DNA from: Dillenia suffruticosa
Taxonomy: Eukaryota > Streptophyta > Magnoliopsida > Dilleniales > Dilleniaceae
Assembly (NCBI GenBank): GCA_033439265.1
Contig: JAVTVX010000024.1
Span: forward strand, 16,910,501-16,974,500
Direction: 5' to 3'
Length of the DNA: 64,000 nt
Below the pieces are notes generated by a model. The model was not told the origin of the DNA and did not search any database. It saw only the letters and a program-made list of their open reading frames with translations. The position numbers and the translations under genes were made by a program. Positions 1-10,500 of the stretch are shown here, piece after piece. Every line of letters starts with the position of its first letter. The stretch's first letter is position 1.

Positions 1-428
1 TATGATCATTGCTTTTCCTAATAACAAGAGAGAAGTCACTATTGCATTTATGGAAACCACTACTAAGAAAGGCAAGGTTTAGTTTTGCATACCAATCTCT
101 TGGTGATTGTTTCAGTCTATAGATTGTCTTGTGAACTTTGCATGCATTTCCTCCTTGTAGTTGAAGACCTTCAGGCATTTGCACATAAACTTCTTCTAGA
201 TCCCTTAAGAGAAAGGCATTTGCAACATTCATTTGAAATAAACTCCACCCCTGGTTCACTGCAAGAGATATGGGAACCCTAATGGTGTTCATTTTTGCAA
301 CCAGAGCGTAGGTCTCTTTGTAGCCAATTCCATAAGCTTGAGTATATCGTTTTGCCACTACCTTTGCCCATCACTCCTGTACCTGATTTTGAATACCCAT
401 TTACACCCTATAGCTTTCTTGCCATTTG
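1..428 (-). pseudogene. Element A reverse transcriptase fragment
   Basis: Minus-strand translation matches the copia reverse transcriptase block around 'GLKQSPR.WYAK' (about 60-140), then the upstream part up to the 'GCKWV' segment near 400. Frames change several times and in-frame stops occur, so no product is possible. The catalytic YVDD part lies left of the window. The segment continues on the other side of the solo LTR at 864. Confidence 0.75.
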
Positions 429-863
429 TGTTGGAATTTGAAGTAAAGAACTCAAACTATGATTGAAAAATATTTCTGAATTTTATTGCATTGAGAGCAT
501 AACAACAAACATTATTTGAGCCTTTTTTCATGAGATACAAAGAGAATACACAAAGCTATTTCTAGAGGGAAAAGAGAGAACTTAAGAGGAGAGAAAGGGC
601 CCTCCAATAGCCATATTTCTGGCCACTGAGGGCCCCCAAAAGCTAGCTAAAATAGCCATTGAAACCCTTTCCAACAGCTAGTTTACTAGTTGTTAGGGGA
701 AAGCTTGGCACCTCCCTTCTTGGGCAGTAGAAAGGGCCTTTCTTTTGGCCTATTGGAGCAGCTTCTTGGGCTAGACAATTTCACCATTTGGGCTTTGGAG
801 TTGGGCCAAAAATCTTGATTATTTGGTGAAGAGTTGTTGATGTTGTCATACTTATTTCCAACA
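429..863 (-). mobile_element. Solo LTR of a copia element inside element A
   Basis: 435-bp unit with inverted ends TGTTGGAA and TTCCAACA that cleanly splits the pol reading of element A: the 'LPK' side ends just right of it and the 'GKKAIGCKW' side resumes just left of it. No internal coding sequence is present. The left portion resembles the other minus-oriented LTRs of the window (a run like gaattttattgcattgag), giving the orientation. The flanking pentamers (atttg, ctcct) do not match, so the target duplication is lost or the right edge is misplaced by about 12 bp (a ctttg follows). Confidence 0.7.
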
Positions 864-1440
864 CTCCTTTCTATACTTTGGTAGTGTGGTGATTTCCCAA
901 ATTCCATTTTTGGTTAGGGATTCTAACTCCTCTTCCATTGCCTTCTTCCACCTTAGATCCTTAGAAGTTTCTTTGAATGTCCTAGGTTCAAGTTCCTTAT
1001 CTATGCCACTCAAGAATGCTTGGTGGCCTAAGGAAATATGTGAGATGATATAATAATCACAAATGGTTGGGAAGTTACCTTAGAGTTGTAAAAAACTCTG
1101 TGAGTAACCCACTCCAATGGAGGAAGCTTAAGTCTTGTTAATCTTCTTAGTTGAGGAGGTGGTTTATCCGGTTCTTCCATGGCTTCAATATTTTCTTCTT
1201 CATTTGTCTCATGTTCTCTCCCTAAATCACTAGTTGGTTCCGCTTCTAAAGTATTTGAACCTTCACTATCTTCTTGAGATTCATTGTTTGATTCTGGGGA
1301 AGCATTTCCTTGCTCAGGTTGCATGGCTTGTTGATAAGAAGGGTAGGAGGAAGTCCCAAGTGCTAGGTAAAGTCTCATTTCTTGGAATTTCATTCACTTC
1401 TTCACTTGTAAAATAAAACTTATCCTTCAAAAATATCACA
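864..1440 (-). pseudogene. Element A integrase C-terminus, linker and start of reverse transcriptase
   Basis: The minus strand encodes an acidic, Glu/Asn/Ser-rich linker (best read 1028-1393, 121 codons) ending in the family-typical 'RLTRLKLPPLEWV' motif. After a frame change the stretch 864-1025 encodes the conserved pre-RT segment (like 'LGHQAFLS.IDKELEPRTF' and 'W.ITTLPK'). In copia polyproteins this tract joins integrase to reverse transcriptase. Frameshifts break it. Confidence 0.75.
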
Positions 1441-2295
1441 TCCTTAGATGTGTATGTGCAGTTGTAGAGCAATCATAACATCTATATCCTTTCTCAAAGG
1501 AGGCATGCCCAAGGAATACATATTTTCTTTCTCTATATTCCAATTTGTTTCTTAAGTGTGTTGGAATATGAATATAGCATATGCAACCAAATATTCAAAG
1601 GTGGGAAATTTTTTGTTTTCTTCTTAATAGCATTTCTAATGAAGATTGCCTTTTCAAAACTTCAAAGGGTATAAGATTAATTACGTGAACTATGGTCTTA
1701 ACTGCTTCACAACAAAACGTTTTAGGCATGTTTGTATGAAATATCATTGCCCTAGTGGTCTCTAATATATGCCTATTCTTTCGTTTGACTATCCCATTTT
1801 GTTGGGATATGTAAACATATGATAATTGATGAATGATAACATTGTTCTTAAGATAGTTCTCAAAATTGAGACTTGTAAATTTACTATCATGGTCTGATCT
1901 TAGAACTTTAATGTTGGTATTATAAAGTTTAGTTACATATTTCACATAACTCTTAAGAGTTTCAAGAGTTTGGTCTTTGGTATTTAAAATGTATACCTAG
2001 TTTTGTGATCAATGAATGTGATGAAGTATTTGTAAGCTAAGTATGAAAAAATAGGAGAAATCCATACATCTGAATATACTAAATCAAAGGCATGTTTATA
2101 TATAGTTTCTGAAATGAGATACATTATTTGGGTTTTTTTTTTTGCCAAAATACAAACTTTACAATGTCTATTCTCAAAATTTAAAGTTTGGAATAGACAT
2201 TTTAAAACCCAATCACTAGGATACCCTAAATGCCCATGCCAAAGAGATGAATTTTCCTTGATATGATCTACAAATGCATTTTGTTAGTGATCCAA
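1441..2295 (-). pseudogene. Element A integrase
   Basis: Best reading is 1595-1945 (116 codons): a catalytic-core piece with the 'RSDHDSKF' (second Asp) region and 'YISQQNGIVKRKNRHILETTRAM', the family block that normally holds the catalytic Glu. Here that Glu reads Lys (VERKNR to VKRKNR). Further right, 1950-2290 holds the start of the core and the GAG-pre-integrase zinc-binding region in other frames. A stop-rich relic that cannot work. Confidence 0.75.
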
Positions 2296-2632
2296 AAAAT
2301 AAAGTCCTCATCTTCTAAAACCCTTACCAATCAAACGATTCGACTTGAGGTCTTGAAAATAGATAGAGTTTGGGTCAAAAACAACTCTACACCCTTGATC
2401 CTTAGTGATTTTGCTAATGGATAGTAGATTTGAAGTATGTTTGGAGACATATAAAGTATTTGTAGGTGCTTCAAAGATATTAATTTTCCCAACTTGATTT
2501 ACTTTCAAATCTTACCCATTAACAACTCAAACTATCTTATAGTTATGTAGGCTTTTAAATCTCTTAATTTTGGGTTTATCCCTAGCCATATGATAATCGG
2601 TACCTGAATCAATGAGAATAAGAGAATGTACC
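2296..2632 (-). pseudogene. Element A protease / pre-integrase region
   Basis: Minus-strand reading 2308-2508 encodes 'LYVSKHTSNLLSISKITKD' and 'FQDLKSNRLIGKG', the conserved tract between copia protease and integrase. The protease active-site side lies at about 2580-2620 (family motif LIDSG), in a broken frame. The same tract occurs in elements E1 (11150-11400) and F (23390-23580), which supports the assignment. Confidence 0.7.
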
Positions 2633-3630
2633 TTAATTTTTATTAGCTAAAGGAGCAATTTGCTGGAGTCTCTTTATAACTTCATTTAATTGACTTTGTA
2701 GTACTACCAAATCAGCCAAAATAGGAGCTTGGACCTTCACAAGCTGTGCATTAGCTTGCTGTCCAGAACCAAAGGGCTTTGATGCTCCTTGTTGCTCCTT
2801 TGATTTGAATGTCTTTGGCCATAGTTGAGAATGCAAAAACCAACATTTTTTCCTTTGTATGGCCCCTTTTTTCTGCAATGAGAGCACACTTCATTTTTCT
2901 TGGGAGGTTGATTCACCTTGGCAGCTGCATGTTCATCCAAAGGGACCAAGAACCCTTGAGTTTCCAATCTTTGTTTGGAGTTTTCTTCCAATCGAATGCT
3001 TACCTTAGCCCTTTGAATCATATTTTGGACTTCCCTAAATGATGAAAAATCCTTCATTTGAAGGATTTCTTGTCTGAGATTTGAGAAGGAATAATCCAAC
3101 ACTATGAGCAATGCAAATATTTTATCTTCTTCCCTCCTTTTCCGGATGACTTTTAGATCGATGGAATCTAGCCAGAGAAACATGAGTTTATTCCATATGT
3201 CAGTGAGCTCTCCAAAATATTGTGGGAGTGATTTTCCTTCTTTCTTGATACTAGCAATTTTCCTCTTTAATTCAAAAATCCTCCCAAGATTAGACTCTTG
3301 GCCATACAAGGAAAACATTGTGTCTCATACCTTTTTGAAGTTGGTTGCACACAAGTTACCCTACCTTGTGAGTCACATCCAAAGAATTAAGCAAGATGAT
3401 GAACACTTGATGATCCATTTTCTTCCATTCTCTAAATGAAGAGTCAGATTCATCCAAAACTTCATCAGGAATGTGATCCTCCAAGTTTTAAAAATTTTAA
3501 ACTCTCTTCTTCACACTAGCCCATTGGTAGTAGTTGCCTCCTTTTAATTGGATAAAGGTAATGCTTTGAATTTGGGTAATGTTGATGGAAGGTGGAGGGT
3601 CACCCAACTTAGAAGAGGATGGGATCGAGA
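2633..3630 (-). pseudogene. Element A gag
   Basis: Minus-strand reading 2737-3318 (193 codons) holds the UBN2-type capsid tract ('LYGQESNLGRIFELKRKIASI', 'LPQYFGELTDIWN', 'LRQEILQMKDFSSFREVQNMIQRA') followed by a zinc knuckle with its first two Cys (CSHC) and then a degraded copy of the family's WFLHPHLRPK tail. A second frame (2633-2887) carries the rest. The N-terminal third (3320-3630) is frame-shifted. No start codon is connected to the rest. Confidence 0.8.
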
Positions 3631-3633
3631 TTT

Positions 3634-3645
3634 GCTCTGATACCA
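3634..3645 (-). other. Primer-binding site of element A
   Basis: GCTCTGATACCA on the + strand is TGGTATCAGAGC on the element strand, complementary to the 3' end of initiator tRNA-Met, the usual copia primer. It lies directly beside the 5' LTR. Confidence 0.85.
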
Positions 3646-4020
3646 TATTGAAAATTGAGCAAAGTGATTGCAAAAAATGAAATGAACAACTTCAGAATTG
3701 ATTCTTTGAGAGAAAATACATCACAAATACTTTGAACATTTTGTTCATGGATTACAAGGCCATACCATTTGGCTATTTATAGAGCAAAACATGGCAAGAG
3801 AGGAAGAGAAAATGAGAGAGGAGAGGGCAGAGGAGAGGGCATAAAGCCCTCTCCTAGTCGTTGGACCCAACGGCTAGTTTCCACAAGCCATTGGAGGCCT
3901 AGCTGGGCCCTCTCTCAACGACCCGGCTAGGCCCTTTTTTAGGCCTTTTGGACCCTCAACCTTGATCTATTTAGGGCCCATTAAAAGTCCCTAAATAGGC
4001 CTTTATTCTAAATTTTATTT
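3646..4020 (-). repeat. 5' LTR of element A (right end eroded)
   Basis: Starts next to the primer-binding site with TATTGAAAA (TGTTG in relatives). Contains ctatttatag (TATA-like on the minus strand) and the inverted motifs gtcgttgg / ccaacggc near 3860-3890 that recur in the other LTRs. About 70-90 bp of U3, present in the related E1 LTR, are missing at the right end. Confidence 0.75.
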
Positions 4021-4310
4021 TAAATATGTTCTATGCCCATAAAGATTTCATATTTGATCTCATGCGGATTTTGAATTTGGGAAGCAAGCCACCATGGCCT
4101 TGTGAGCTTGGTCCATGGCGTTTGTGAGGAGTATGAAAGTTTTATCGTCTTTAATTTTCCATTCTTCATACTCGGCATCATGGAGATTTTATAAGATGAT
4201 TGAGTAATCTCTTTGCATTGAGAGCTCTCAACATGAGGAGCCCAAACATAAAAATAGGAAGAATTTAAATCATTGGTGAGAAGAGACTGTTGGGAGATTT
4301 GTGGGTTTCT
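4021..4310 (-). pseudogene. Element B1 gag N-terminus
   Basis: Aligns by eye with 7525-7826 of B2 (shared tracts tcttgaatttgggaagcaag-like, 'catggccttgtgagcttg', 'gaggagtatgaaa'). On the minus strand it is the beginning of a copia gag: after the 5' leader come the 'DDKTFILLTNAMDQAHKAM' type residues. Frame is disrupted. It is cut on the left by element A. Confidence 0.65.
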
Positions 4311-4324
4311 ATACTCTAATAGCA

Positions 4325-4846
4325 TGTTGATTGTATGGTAGAAAGAGAACAACAAAGTATAAAAATAAGGCTTAACTAATGAAGCATTTGAAGTGCACAA
4401 TGTGTTGAAAAATATTGCATTTTTATTTATTGAGAGAATGCAAGAGTACATAAGAGAAAGAGAAAGAGAGAGGAGGAGTTAATTGCTCTTCCTTCTTACT
4501 TTCAAATAATAGAAAACACCTATTTATATAGGAAAAAGGAATGAAAGCCTAATATGGCCGTTGAAAGGGCAATGATTACATTTTAACAGCTAGAAAAATA
4601 AGTTGTTGAGATATATTATGCCCATTCTGCCCCTCGCAGATTGGGCAATCTGTTGGGCCTTTTTAGAAATGGATTTGGGCACTTTTTGGGCCTTGAAGAG
4701 GCTCTCTTTTAGCCTTAAATTGAACTTAAAAACATGAATTCAAGAACTCCTTGATCCCGACATGATTGGGCATGAATTTGGTTTTGGATGCTTGAGAGAC
4801 AACATTGATCGTAAACCCCTAATTGTGGTTCTTCTTTGCTTCAACA
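4325..4846 (-). repeat. 5' LTR of element B1
   Basis: 522-bp LTR with CAACA terminus at 4842-4846. Compared with the B2 LTR it carries an extra tract (about 4790-4830) just before its right end. It includes the tattgcattt...ttattgagagaatgcaagag stretch also seen at 13000-13030. Confidence 0.8.
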
Positions 4847-6264
4847 TTTGAGATATCACAATGCTGCCCATAGGAAAAAAGGCCATAGGTAGCAAGTGGG
4901 TTTATAAAGTCAAACACAAAAGTGATGGATCCATAGAGTGATATAAAGCAAAGTTCGTTGCAAAGGGATTCACTCAAACATATGTGATGGACTACAAGAA
5001 AACATTTGCCCCAATGGCAAAGATGAATACGGTTCAAGCCCATATGTCTTTAGCAACCAACCACTCATGGCAAATGCTTCAAATGGATATAGCAAACACC
5101 TTGTTACAAGGAGATCTCAAAGAAGAAGTTTCGTTTCTTCCTCCTAGGCATCCTCTAGAAGGAAAGGTGTGCAAATTCAACAAGGTAATTTATTAGTTGA
5201 AACAATCTTCAAGGGTTTGGTATGCTAAACTTAGCTCAGCTGTTTTAAATAATGATTTCTAAAATTACAATAGTGATTATTCTCTCTTTGTCAAGAATCA
5301 AAATGAAAATATCACTGTTATACTTATTTATGTTGATGACAATCATTATTGAAAATGATCTGAATCAAGTTGATCAAATGCGTAATTTCCTAAAGACTAA
5401 ATTTGAAATTAAAGATTTAGAAAAGTTAAAGTACTTTTTAGAAATAAAGCTTGCATATTACCATAATAGGTTTGTTCTATTTCAAAAAAAGTACACATTT
5501 GATCTTTTGTAGGACAGAGGGAAGCTAGGAGCCAAGCAAGCATGTAGCCCTATCTCCACATCCACTTGGCTAAAGGATGATGATAATCAATTTCAGGATG
5601 TGTAAAGGTATCAAAGGCTTGTGGGAAGGTTCATTTACTTGACGATAACCTGGCCTGACATCTATTTTGCCATTAGCCATGTGAGTCAACACATGCTTGT
5701 TCCCAAAATGAACGTAGAAAGAATTCTTCACTACTTAAAGGGATTTCTGGAAAGGGCATTTGGATGAAAAACAACAACAGCTTAGAGATTGAAGGTTTTT
5801 GTGATGTAGACTGGGTAGGGGATCCAACCGATAGAAGGTCTACCATTGGGTATTGTATGTTTATTAGAAGAAACTTAGTGTCTTAGAAGAGCAAGAAACA
5901 ACTTGTGGTGTCAAGATCTAGTACAAAAACTCAATATAGAGCAATAGCAATGGCCGCAAGTGAAATAGTGTGACTTAACTTTATTGGAAGATCTGGGCTT
6001 TAAAGTTGACATTCCAATTAAGCTCTTCAATGACAAGCAATTCGCTATCCACATAGCAGCAAATCCAGTATTTCATGAGAGAACCAAGCACATAGAGGTA
6101 CATTGTCACGTTGTGTAGCAAAAGATAGAAGAAAATACGGTAACTACTCCCTACAGCAGAAGTAATGATTAGCTTGCAGACATTTTCACCAAAAGAGGAA
6201 CCGCCAACCACCTTCAGAATATCGTGGGCAAATTGGGTACGATTGATATCTACATGCCTAAATT
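4847..6264 (+). pseudogene. Element C reverse transcriptase and RNase H
   Basis: Readable pieces: 'GKKAIGSKWVYKVKHKSDGS' (4870-4935), the 'FAPMAKMNTVQAH' to 'LLQGDLKEEV' part (4984-5196), a piece around 5252-5512 where the tatgttgatgac codons of YVDD (5330-5341) are out of frame with what follows, and RNase H (5770-6264) with 'DNKQ..IHIA' and 'DIFTKRGTANHLQNI'. The RNase H 'SSTEAEYRA' block reads 'SSTKTQYRA', so the catalytic Glu is lost. Several TAG/TGA stops are in frame. Confidence 0.8.
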
Positions 6265-6275
6265 GAGGGGGGGAG
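6261..6275 (+). other. Polypurine tract of element C
   Basis: aattgagggggggag immediately upstream of the LTR start TGTTAG is the plus-strand primer of reverse transcription. It follows the RNase H end 'GTIDIY.PKL' as in the other elements of the window. Confidence 0.8.
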
Positions 6276-6802
6276 TGTTAGAAATATCAATCACCAAACC
6301 CATCAAACAAGGACCCAAAGTGTACTCTCTCAACATACTCTCAAGGGACTTCTTTCTTCCATCCAAGGATTAGCCTAAATAGCATCAAGCAATGGCCCAA
6401 AGGTAAATCCAAGTTTCTGTCCAGAAGATGCCCAGAAAGTAAACATGTGCAAGCCCAATTTCATCCTTAAATTTGGTCCAGCCCTTGAAGGTTCCTTGGC
6501 CCAATTTATGGGCATGTTGTAGCCCTTTAAGGGGCCCAATCAAAGAGCCCCAATGGCTAGCAAGCTAGCTGTTGGAGAGAGAGGGCTTTTAAGCCCTCTT
6601 TTGTCTTCTTTACTTCATTTTGTTCCCCCTGTTCTCTTTTATAAATAGGGAGCTCTAGTATGTGCAGAAGTTATAAACAAAAGTTTAAAATTATTGTATT
6701 TTTCGAAGCCACATAGTATGTACATGCTGTCCAAATTTCTGGAACAATAAAATTCAACTTTGTTTCTTTTATAACCTTTTTTGATACTTCAATCCTTCAA
6801 CA
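6276..6802 (+). repeat. 3' LTR of element C
   Basis: 527 bp, TGTTAGAAATATC to CCTTCAACA. Holds caatggctag...ctagctgttgg (6550-6580), an inverted pair shared in type with other LTRs here, and ttataaataggg (6640-6650), a likely TATA box on the + strand. Confidence 0.8.
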
Positions 6803-7826
6803 ACTTCTCCATGTTCTTTTATGGTCAGATTTTGTCCATTAACTACTTTAACCCTTCTATAATTTATAAGAGGCTTAAGTGTTCTAAATTTATTCTTATT
6901 TTTAGTCATATATTGGTCACATCTTAGACAATTAAAAAATCTTGAGAATTAGCAAAGGAATTAAATGATGTACTTGAAAAATGACTTTCTTTGAGTTTTT
7001 TATTACAATTCCTTCCACCAAATTTTTAAGATTTGTTTGTTGAGCATTGCTTTTATAAGGTTGCTTCCTTTTAGGTTGAAGATGTAGATGGAGAATCCAA
7101 CTCTCCTCTTTGATGTGTCTGACCTTTCTGCAGTAGGTGCATGTTGGTTTCTTTGTACTTGTCTCAGCCTTGTTTGCCTCCATTTGAGTTGTGAGTTCAT
7201 GAATTTTAGCCTTTGATTGTGTGGTGAGCTTGAAGCTTGATGAGGCCCTTTGGACTATATTTCTGACTTCTTGGAATGAAGGGAATTGTTTCATTCTCAG
7301 GACTTTTTGGCAAGTTGATAAAAACTCATCCTCTAGAGAATTTAGAAGGTCAAAGATTTTGTCTTCCTCTTCTCTTTGTTGGAGAATATTGAGGTCAAGC
7401 GTTATAGGCCTCAACATTTTGTATTCATTCCGTAACTCCTCATATTCTCCAAAATGATTTGCAAGCTCCTTGTCGTCTTGTTAAAGATTGAACATCTGAG
7501 CTTTTAACTCAAATACTTGAGCAACATTCGTTCTACGCCTATAAAGATTTGATACTTGATCACATGCAGATTTTGAATTTGGGTAGCAAGCTACCATGGC
7601 CTTGTGAGCTTGATCCATGACAGTTGTGAGGAGTATGAAATATTCATCATCTGTACTCTTTCATTCTTCATACTCAGCATCATATTCATCCTTTGTAGAC
7701 TTTATAAGATGATCAGGTAACTTTTTTGCATTGAGAAATCTTTTGACAAGTGGAGCCCAAGCAAAAAAATTGAAAGAATTTAAAACAATAGAGAGAAGAG
7801 GTGGTTGGGTGATTTGATGGTTTCCC
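6803..7826 (-). pseudogene. Element B2 gag and protease start (oldest host element)
   Basis: Minus-strand copia relic. Best reading 6932-7417 (161 codons): 'REEEDKIFDLLNSLEDEF', 'QFPSFQEVRNIVQRA' and a knuckle region ('CTYCRKVRHIKEESW', last Cys lost) followed by 'LHLHLQPK'. The left end (6803-6925) reads 'CDQYMTKNKNKF' and 'VKVVNGQNLTIKEHGEV' in the protease region, where element C interrupts it. The right end (7525-7826) is the gag N-terminus, interrupted by E1 at the pentamer TTCCC (7822-7826). Confidence 0.8.
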
Positions 7827-8271
7827 TGTTGAAACTATGATATAAGTAGAAAGCAAAGTAACATAAAACTAATGAGACTTTGATTGAATTTCAAAGAAAG
7901 AATTCATTGAATTTTTTAGCATTTTTTCATGGTTTACAAGAGGAAAGCACTCTGCTATTTATAGAACAACACAAGGTAGGAAAAATGAGAGAAAATAAGA
8001 GAGGAGAGGGCAAGCCCTTTCCTAGCCATTGGGTTCTATCCCAATGGCTAGTTCCCACTAGACGTTGGGAATCGAGCTGGGCTTCCCCTTATAGGCCTGG
8101 CTGGGCTCTTTTTAGGGATTTTTGGCCCCTCAACCCGGGCCCATTTAGGGCTCATTAAGGGTCCCTAAATGGGCCTTTAACTTAAATTTTTTTTAGCATT
8201 TATAAATTACCCTTCACATAAGTCAAAGAGTTGATGATTTAAGGTAAGTTGCATGATATTTATTCTTAACA
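7827..8271 (-). repeat. 3' LTR of element E1
   Basis: 445 bp, TGTTGAAAC to TTAACA (+ strand ends). Contains ctatttatag near 7960 and inverted motifs (tagccattggg...cccaatggcta, 8018-8052). Confidence 0.9.
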
Positions 8272-8286
8272 CTCCCTCTCAAGTTG
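8272..8286 (-). other. Polypurine tract of element E1
   Basis: ctccctctcaagttg on the + strand is caacttgagagggag on the element strand, directly upstream of the 3' LTR. It is the same type as the tracts of C and F. Confidence 0.8.
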
Positions 8287-8790
8287 GGTGCGTATATGTC
8301 GATAGTGCCCAACTTGCTCATTATTTCTTGAAGATGAGCCGATGTCCCTCCTTTAGTGAAAATGTCTGCTAGTTGATTCTCTGCTTTGATGTGAGGTGTG
8401 ACAATGAGTTTTTCTTTTACCTTTTGACGAATGAAATGATAATCAACTTTTATGTGTTTTGTATGCTCATGGAAAATCGGATTAGAAGCAATATGGATTG
8501 TAGATTAATTATCACGATGGAGCTTGATTGGAGTTGAGACTCTAAACTTTATCTCTTCTACTAGGGTCTTTAACCATACAATCTCATTTGTACCTGTTGC
8601 CATAGCTATATATTTGGCCTCTGCACTAGATCTAGAAACCACATGTTATTTCTTGCTCTTCCCTGCGACAGGGTTGCCTCCTACGAATATGCAAGAGCTA
8701 CTAGTGGATCTTCTGTCTCTAGAATCACTTGCCTAATCTACATCACAATATCCCTCAATTTCTGAGCTCCCATTCTTTTTCATCCAAATA
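8287..8790 (-). pseudogene. Element E1 RNase H
   Basis: Minus strand encodes the C-terminal RNase H tract of copia pol: 'STIHIASNPIFHEHTKHIKVDYHFIRQKVKEKLIV' followed by 'AENQLADIFTKGGTSAHLQEIM' and 'LGTIDIYAPNL'. A stop replaces the residue before 'STIHIA' (DN*S). The upstream 'SSAEAKYMAMATG' part (8560-8650) is present but in a broken frame. Confidence 0.8.
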
Positions 8791-9660
8791 TTTAATCCGA
8801 GGGAACCTTTGATGTAGTGAAAGACTTGCTAAGCTGCTCTCCAATATCCCTTCTTTAGAGCATGCATGCATTGGCTTATTTGACTCATGGTGTAGGCTAT
8901 ATCCAGTTTAGTGATGATAAGATAAATTAGCCTTACTACTAGCCTTTGGTATCTCTCAACATTCTCGAAAGGTTCATCATCATCATCTAAGGGTTCGATA
9001 GTGGAGATGGGACTACATGCTGGTTTTGCTTCTAGTTTTCTTGTTTCCTGCAAATAAGTCAAGAACATATTTTCTTTGTGGTAAAATTAGCCCATTGTAA
9101 CAATAGACTAGCTCAATTCCTAAAAAATACTTTAGTCTCCTTAGATCTTTAATTTCAAACCTAAACTTTAGAAAATTTCTAACAATATCAATTAAATACA
9201 TGTCATTATCTGTAATAATAATATCATCAACATAAATTAATATAATTACTATTTTATCATTATTTCTCCTAATAAATAGAGATGAATCACTATTACATTT
9301 AGTAAAACCATTACGAAGAAGGGCAAGACTTGTTTTGCGTACCATACTCTTGGGGATTGTTTGAACCCATAGATTGCTTTATGTAGTCTACATACATTCC
9401 TTTCTTCATGTTGGAGGTCTTGAAGAAGTTGTATATACACCTTTTCTTCTAAATCTCCTTGAAGGAATTCATTTGTTACATCCATTTGAAACATATTCCA
9501 AACATAGTAGGCTGCAAGGGATATTAGCACTCGAACGGTATTTATCTTCATAACTGGTGCAAATGTCTCATTGTAATCCAACCCATAAGCTTGAGTATAT
9601 CTCTTTGCTACAGTCTTGCTTTGAATCTTTCAATGGAACCATCACTCTTGTATTTGATTT
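8791..9660 (-). pseudogene. Element E1 reverse transcriptase
   Basis: Three overlapping frames carry an otherwise well preserved reverse transcriptase: 9249-9581 ('MDYNETFAPVMKINTVRVLIS', 'MDVTNEFLQGDLEEKVY', 'AIYGFKQSPRVWYAK'), 9013-9345 with intact YVDD at 9223-9234 and 'LKYFLGIEL', and 8829-9068. Catalytic Asp residues are kept, but at least two frameshifts separate the parts. Confidence 0.85.
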
Positions 9661-10500
9661 TGAACACTCATTTGCATTCTATGGCCTTTTTTTCTTTTGG
9701 TAAAGTGGTGATCTCTCAAGTGTCATTCTTAGTTAAAGCTTCTAGTTATCCATTGCTTTCTTCCGTCTTGGATCCTTGATAGCTTCTTCAAACGTCCTTG
9801 ATTCTAATTCCTTATCTATGCTACTCAAGAATGCTTGGTGGCCCAAAGAGACATGTGAGGTAGTATAATAATTGAAAATTTGATATAAAATTACCTTGGA
9901 GTTGTAATAAGCTCTTCGGTTCACCCATTCTGATGGAGGAAGCTTAAGTCTCATTGATCTCCTAAGCCAATGAGGAGACTCATCTAGCTCTTCTGAACTT
10001 GGTATGAAGTTCTCATCCTCACTTATTTTTTGATATCCCCTGAATAGAGTAGTAAGCCTTCATCCATATGACTTCATCATTCTTCCTCATTTTGAGAACT
10101 TTCTTCGGCTACTTGAGGATTGATTGAATTCTCATCCTCTTGAGCAACATAAGGAGTCACTAAAAAATCTCAAGTGGTTGATAGAGTATCTTCCTTTGGT
10201 GTTTCTTGTTGTACTTTTTCTGCAATAAAAGATATCTTCCTCCACAAATATCACATCTTTGGATATGTAAGTTTTGTTAGTAATTATATCATAACACCTA
10301 TATTCCTTTTCAAACGAGGCATGCCCAAGGAATAAACACATTTTCCCTCTATGTTTTAATTCATTTCTCAAGTGTGTTGGAATGTGAATATAATATATAC
10401 ACCCAAAGGTTCTAAGGTGAGAAATGTTTGGTTTTCTTCCTAACAAGACCTCTAATGGTGATTGCCCTTTTAGAACTTCAGAGAGCATAAGGTTGATAAA
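9661..10500 (-). pseudogene. Element E1 integrase C-terminus and linker
   Basis: 9742-9954 encodes the linker with 'MRLKLPPSEWVNRRAYYNSK' and 'LGHQAFLSSIDKELESRTFEEA'. 10132-10488 encodes the integrase C-terminal tract 'EVLLGRKPNISHLRTFGCIYY', 'HLRNELKHRGKMCLFLGHASFEKEY'. These are diagnostic copia blocks that link integrase and reverse transcriptase. Frames do not join. Confidence 0.8.

Larger units (their letters stand above)
1..4020 (-). mobile_element. Ty1/copia element A, left end outside window
   Basis: Degenerate LTR retrotransposon read on the minus strand. From right to left it shows a 5' LTR (3646-4020), a tRNA-Met type primer-binding site (3634-3645), gag, protease, integrase and the start of reverse transcriptase, the Ty1/copia order. 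The reverse transcriptase runs off the left edge, so the 3' LTR is not seen. It is interrupted at 429-863 by a solo LTR. Its right end abuts gag of element B1, so A appears to have inserted there. The LTR lacks the expected terminal CAACA on the right, so the insertion edge is eroded and no target duplication can be read. LTR sequence resembles that of E1. Confidence 0.85.
4021..4846 (-). mobile_element. Copia element B1, right end (gag start and 5' LTR)
   Basis: Minus-strand element whose right part survives: gag start (4021-4310), a mutated primer-binding site (tactctaatagca, near 4312-4324) and LTR 4325-4846 with ends TGTTGATTG and GCTTCAACA. The LTR is related to that of B2 (12909-13379). 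Right flank (4847 on) is + strand pol of element C, so B1 inserted into C just before its 'KKAIGSKW' segment. The rest of B1 lies left, beyond element A, outside the window. Confidence 0.8.
4847..6802 (+). mobile_element. Copia element C, 3' half
   Basis: The only + strand copia piece in the left block: reverse transcriptase, RNase H, polypurine tract (6261-6275) and 3' LTR (6276-6802, TGTTAG...TTCAACA). The 5' half is separated by the B1 insertion and lies left of the window. The right edge joins minus-strand protease sequence of B2 (acttc at 6803-6807 would be one target-site copy). Hence C inserted in B2 and later received B1. Confidence 0.8.
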
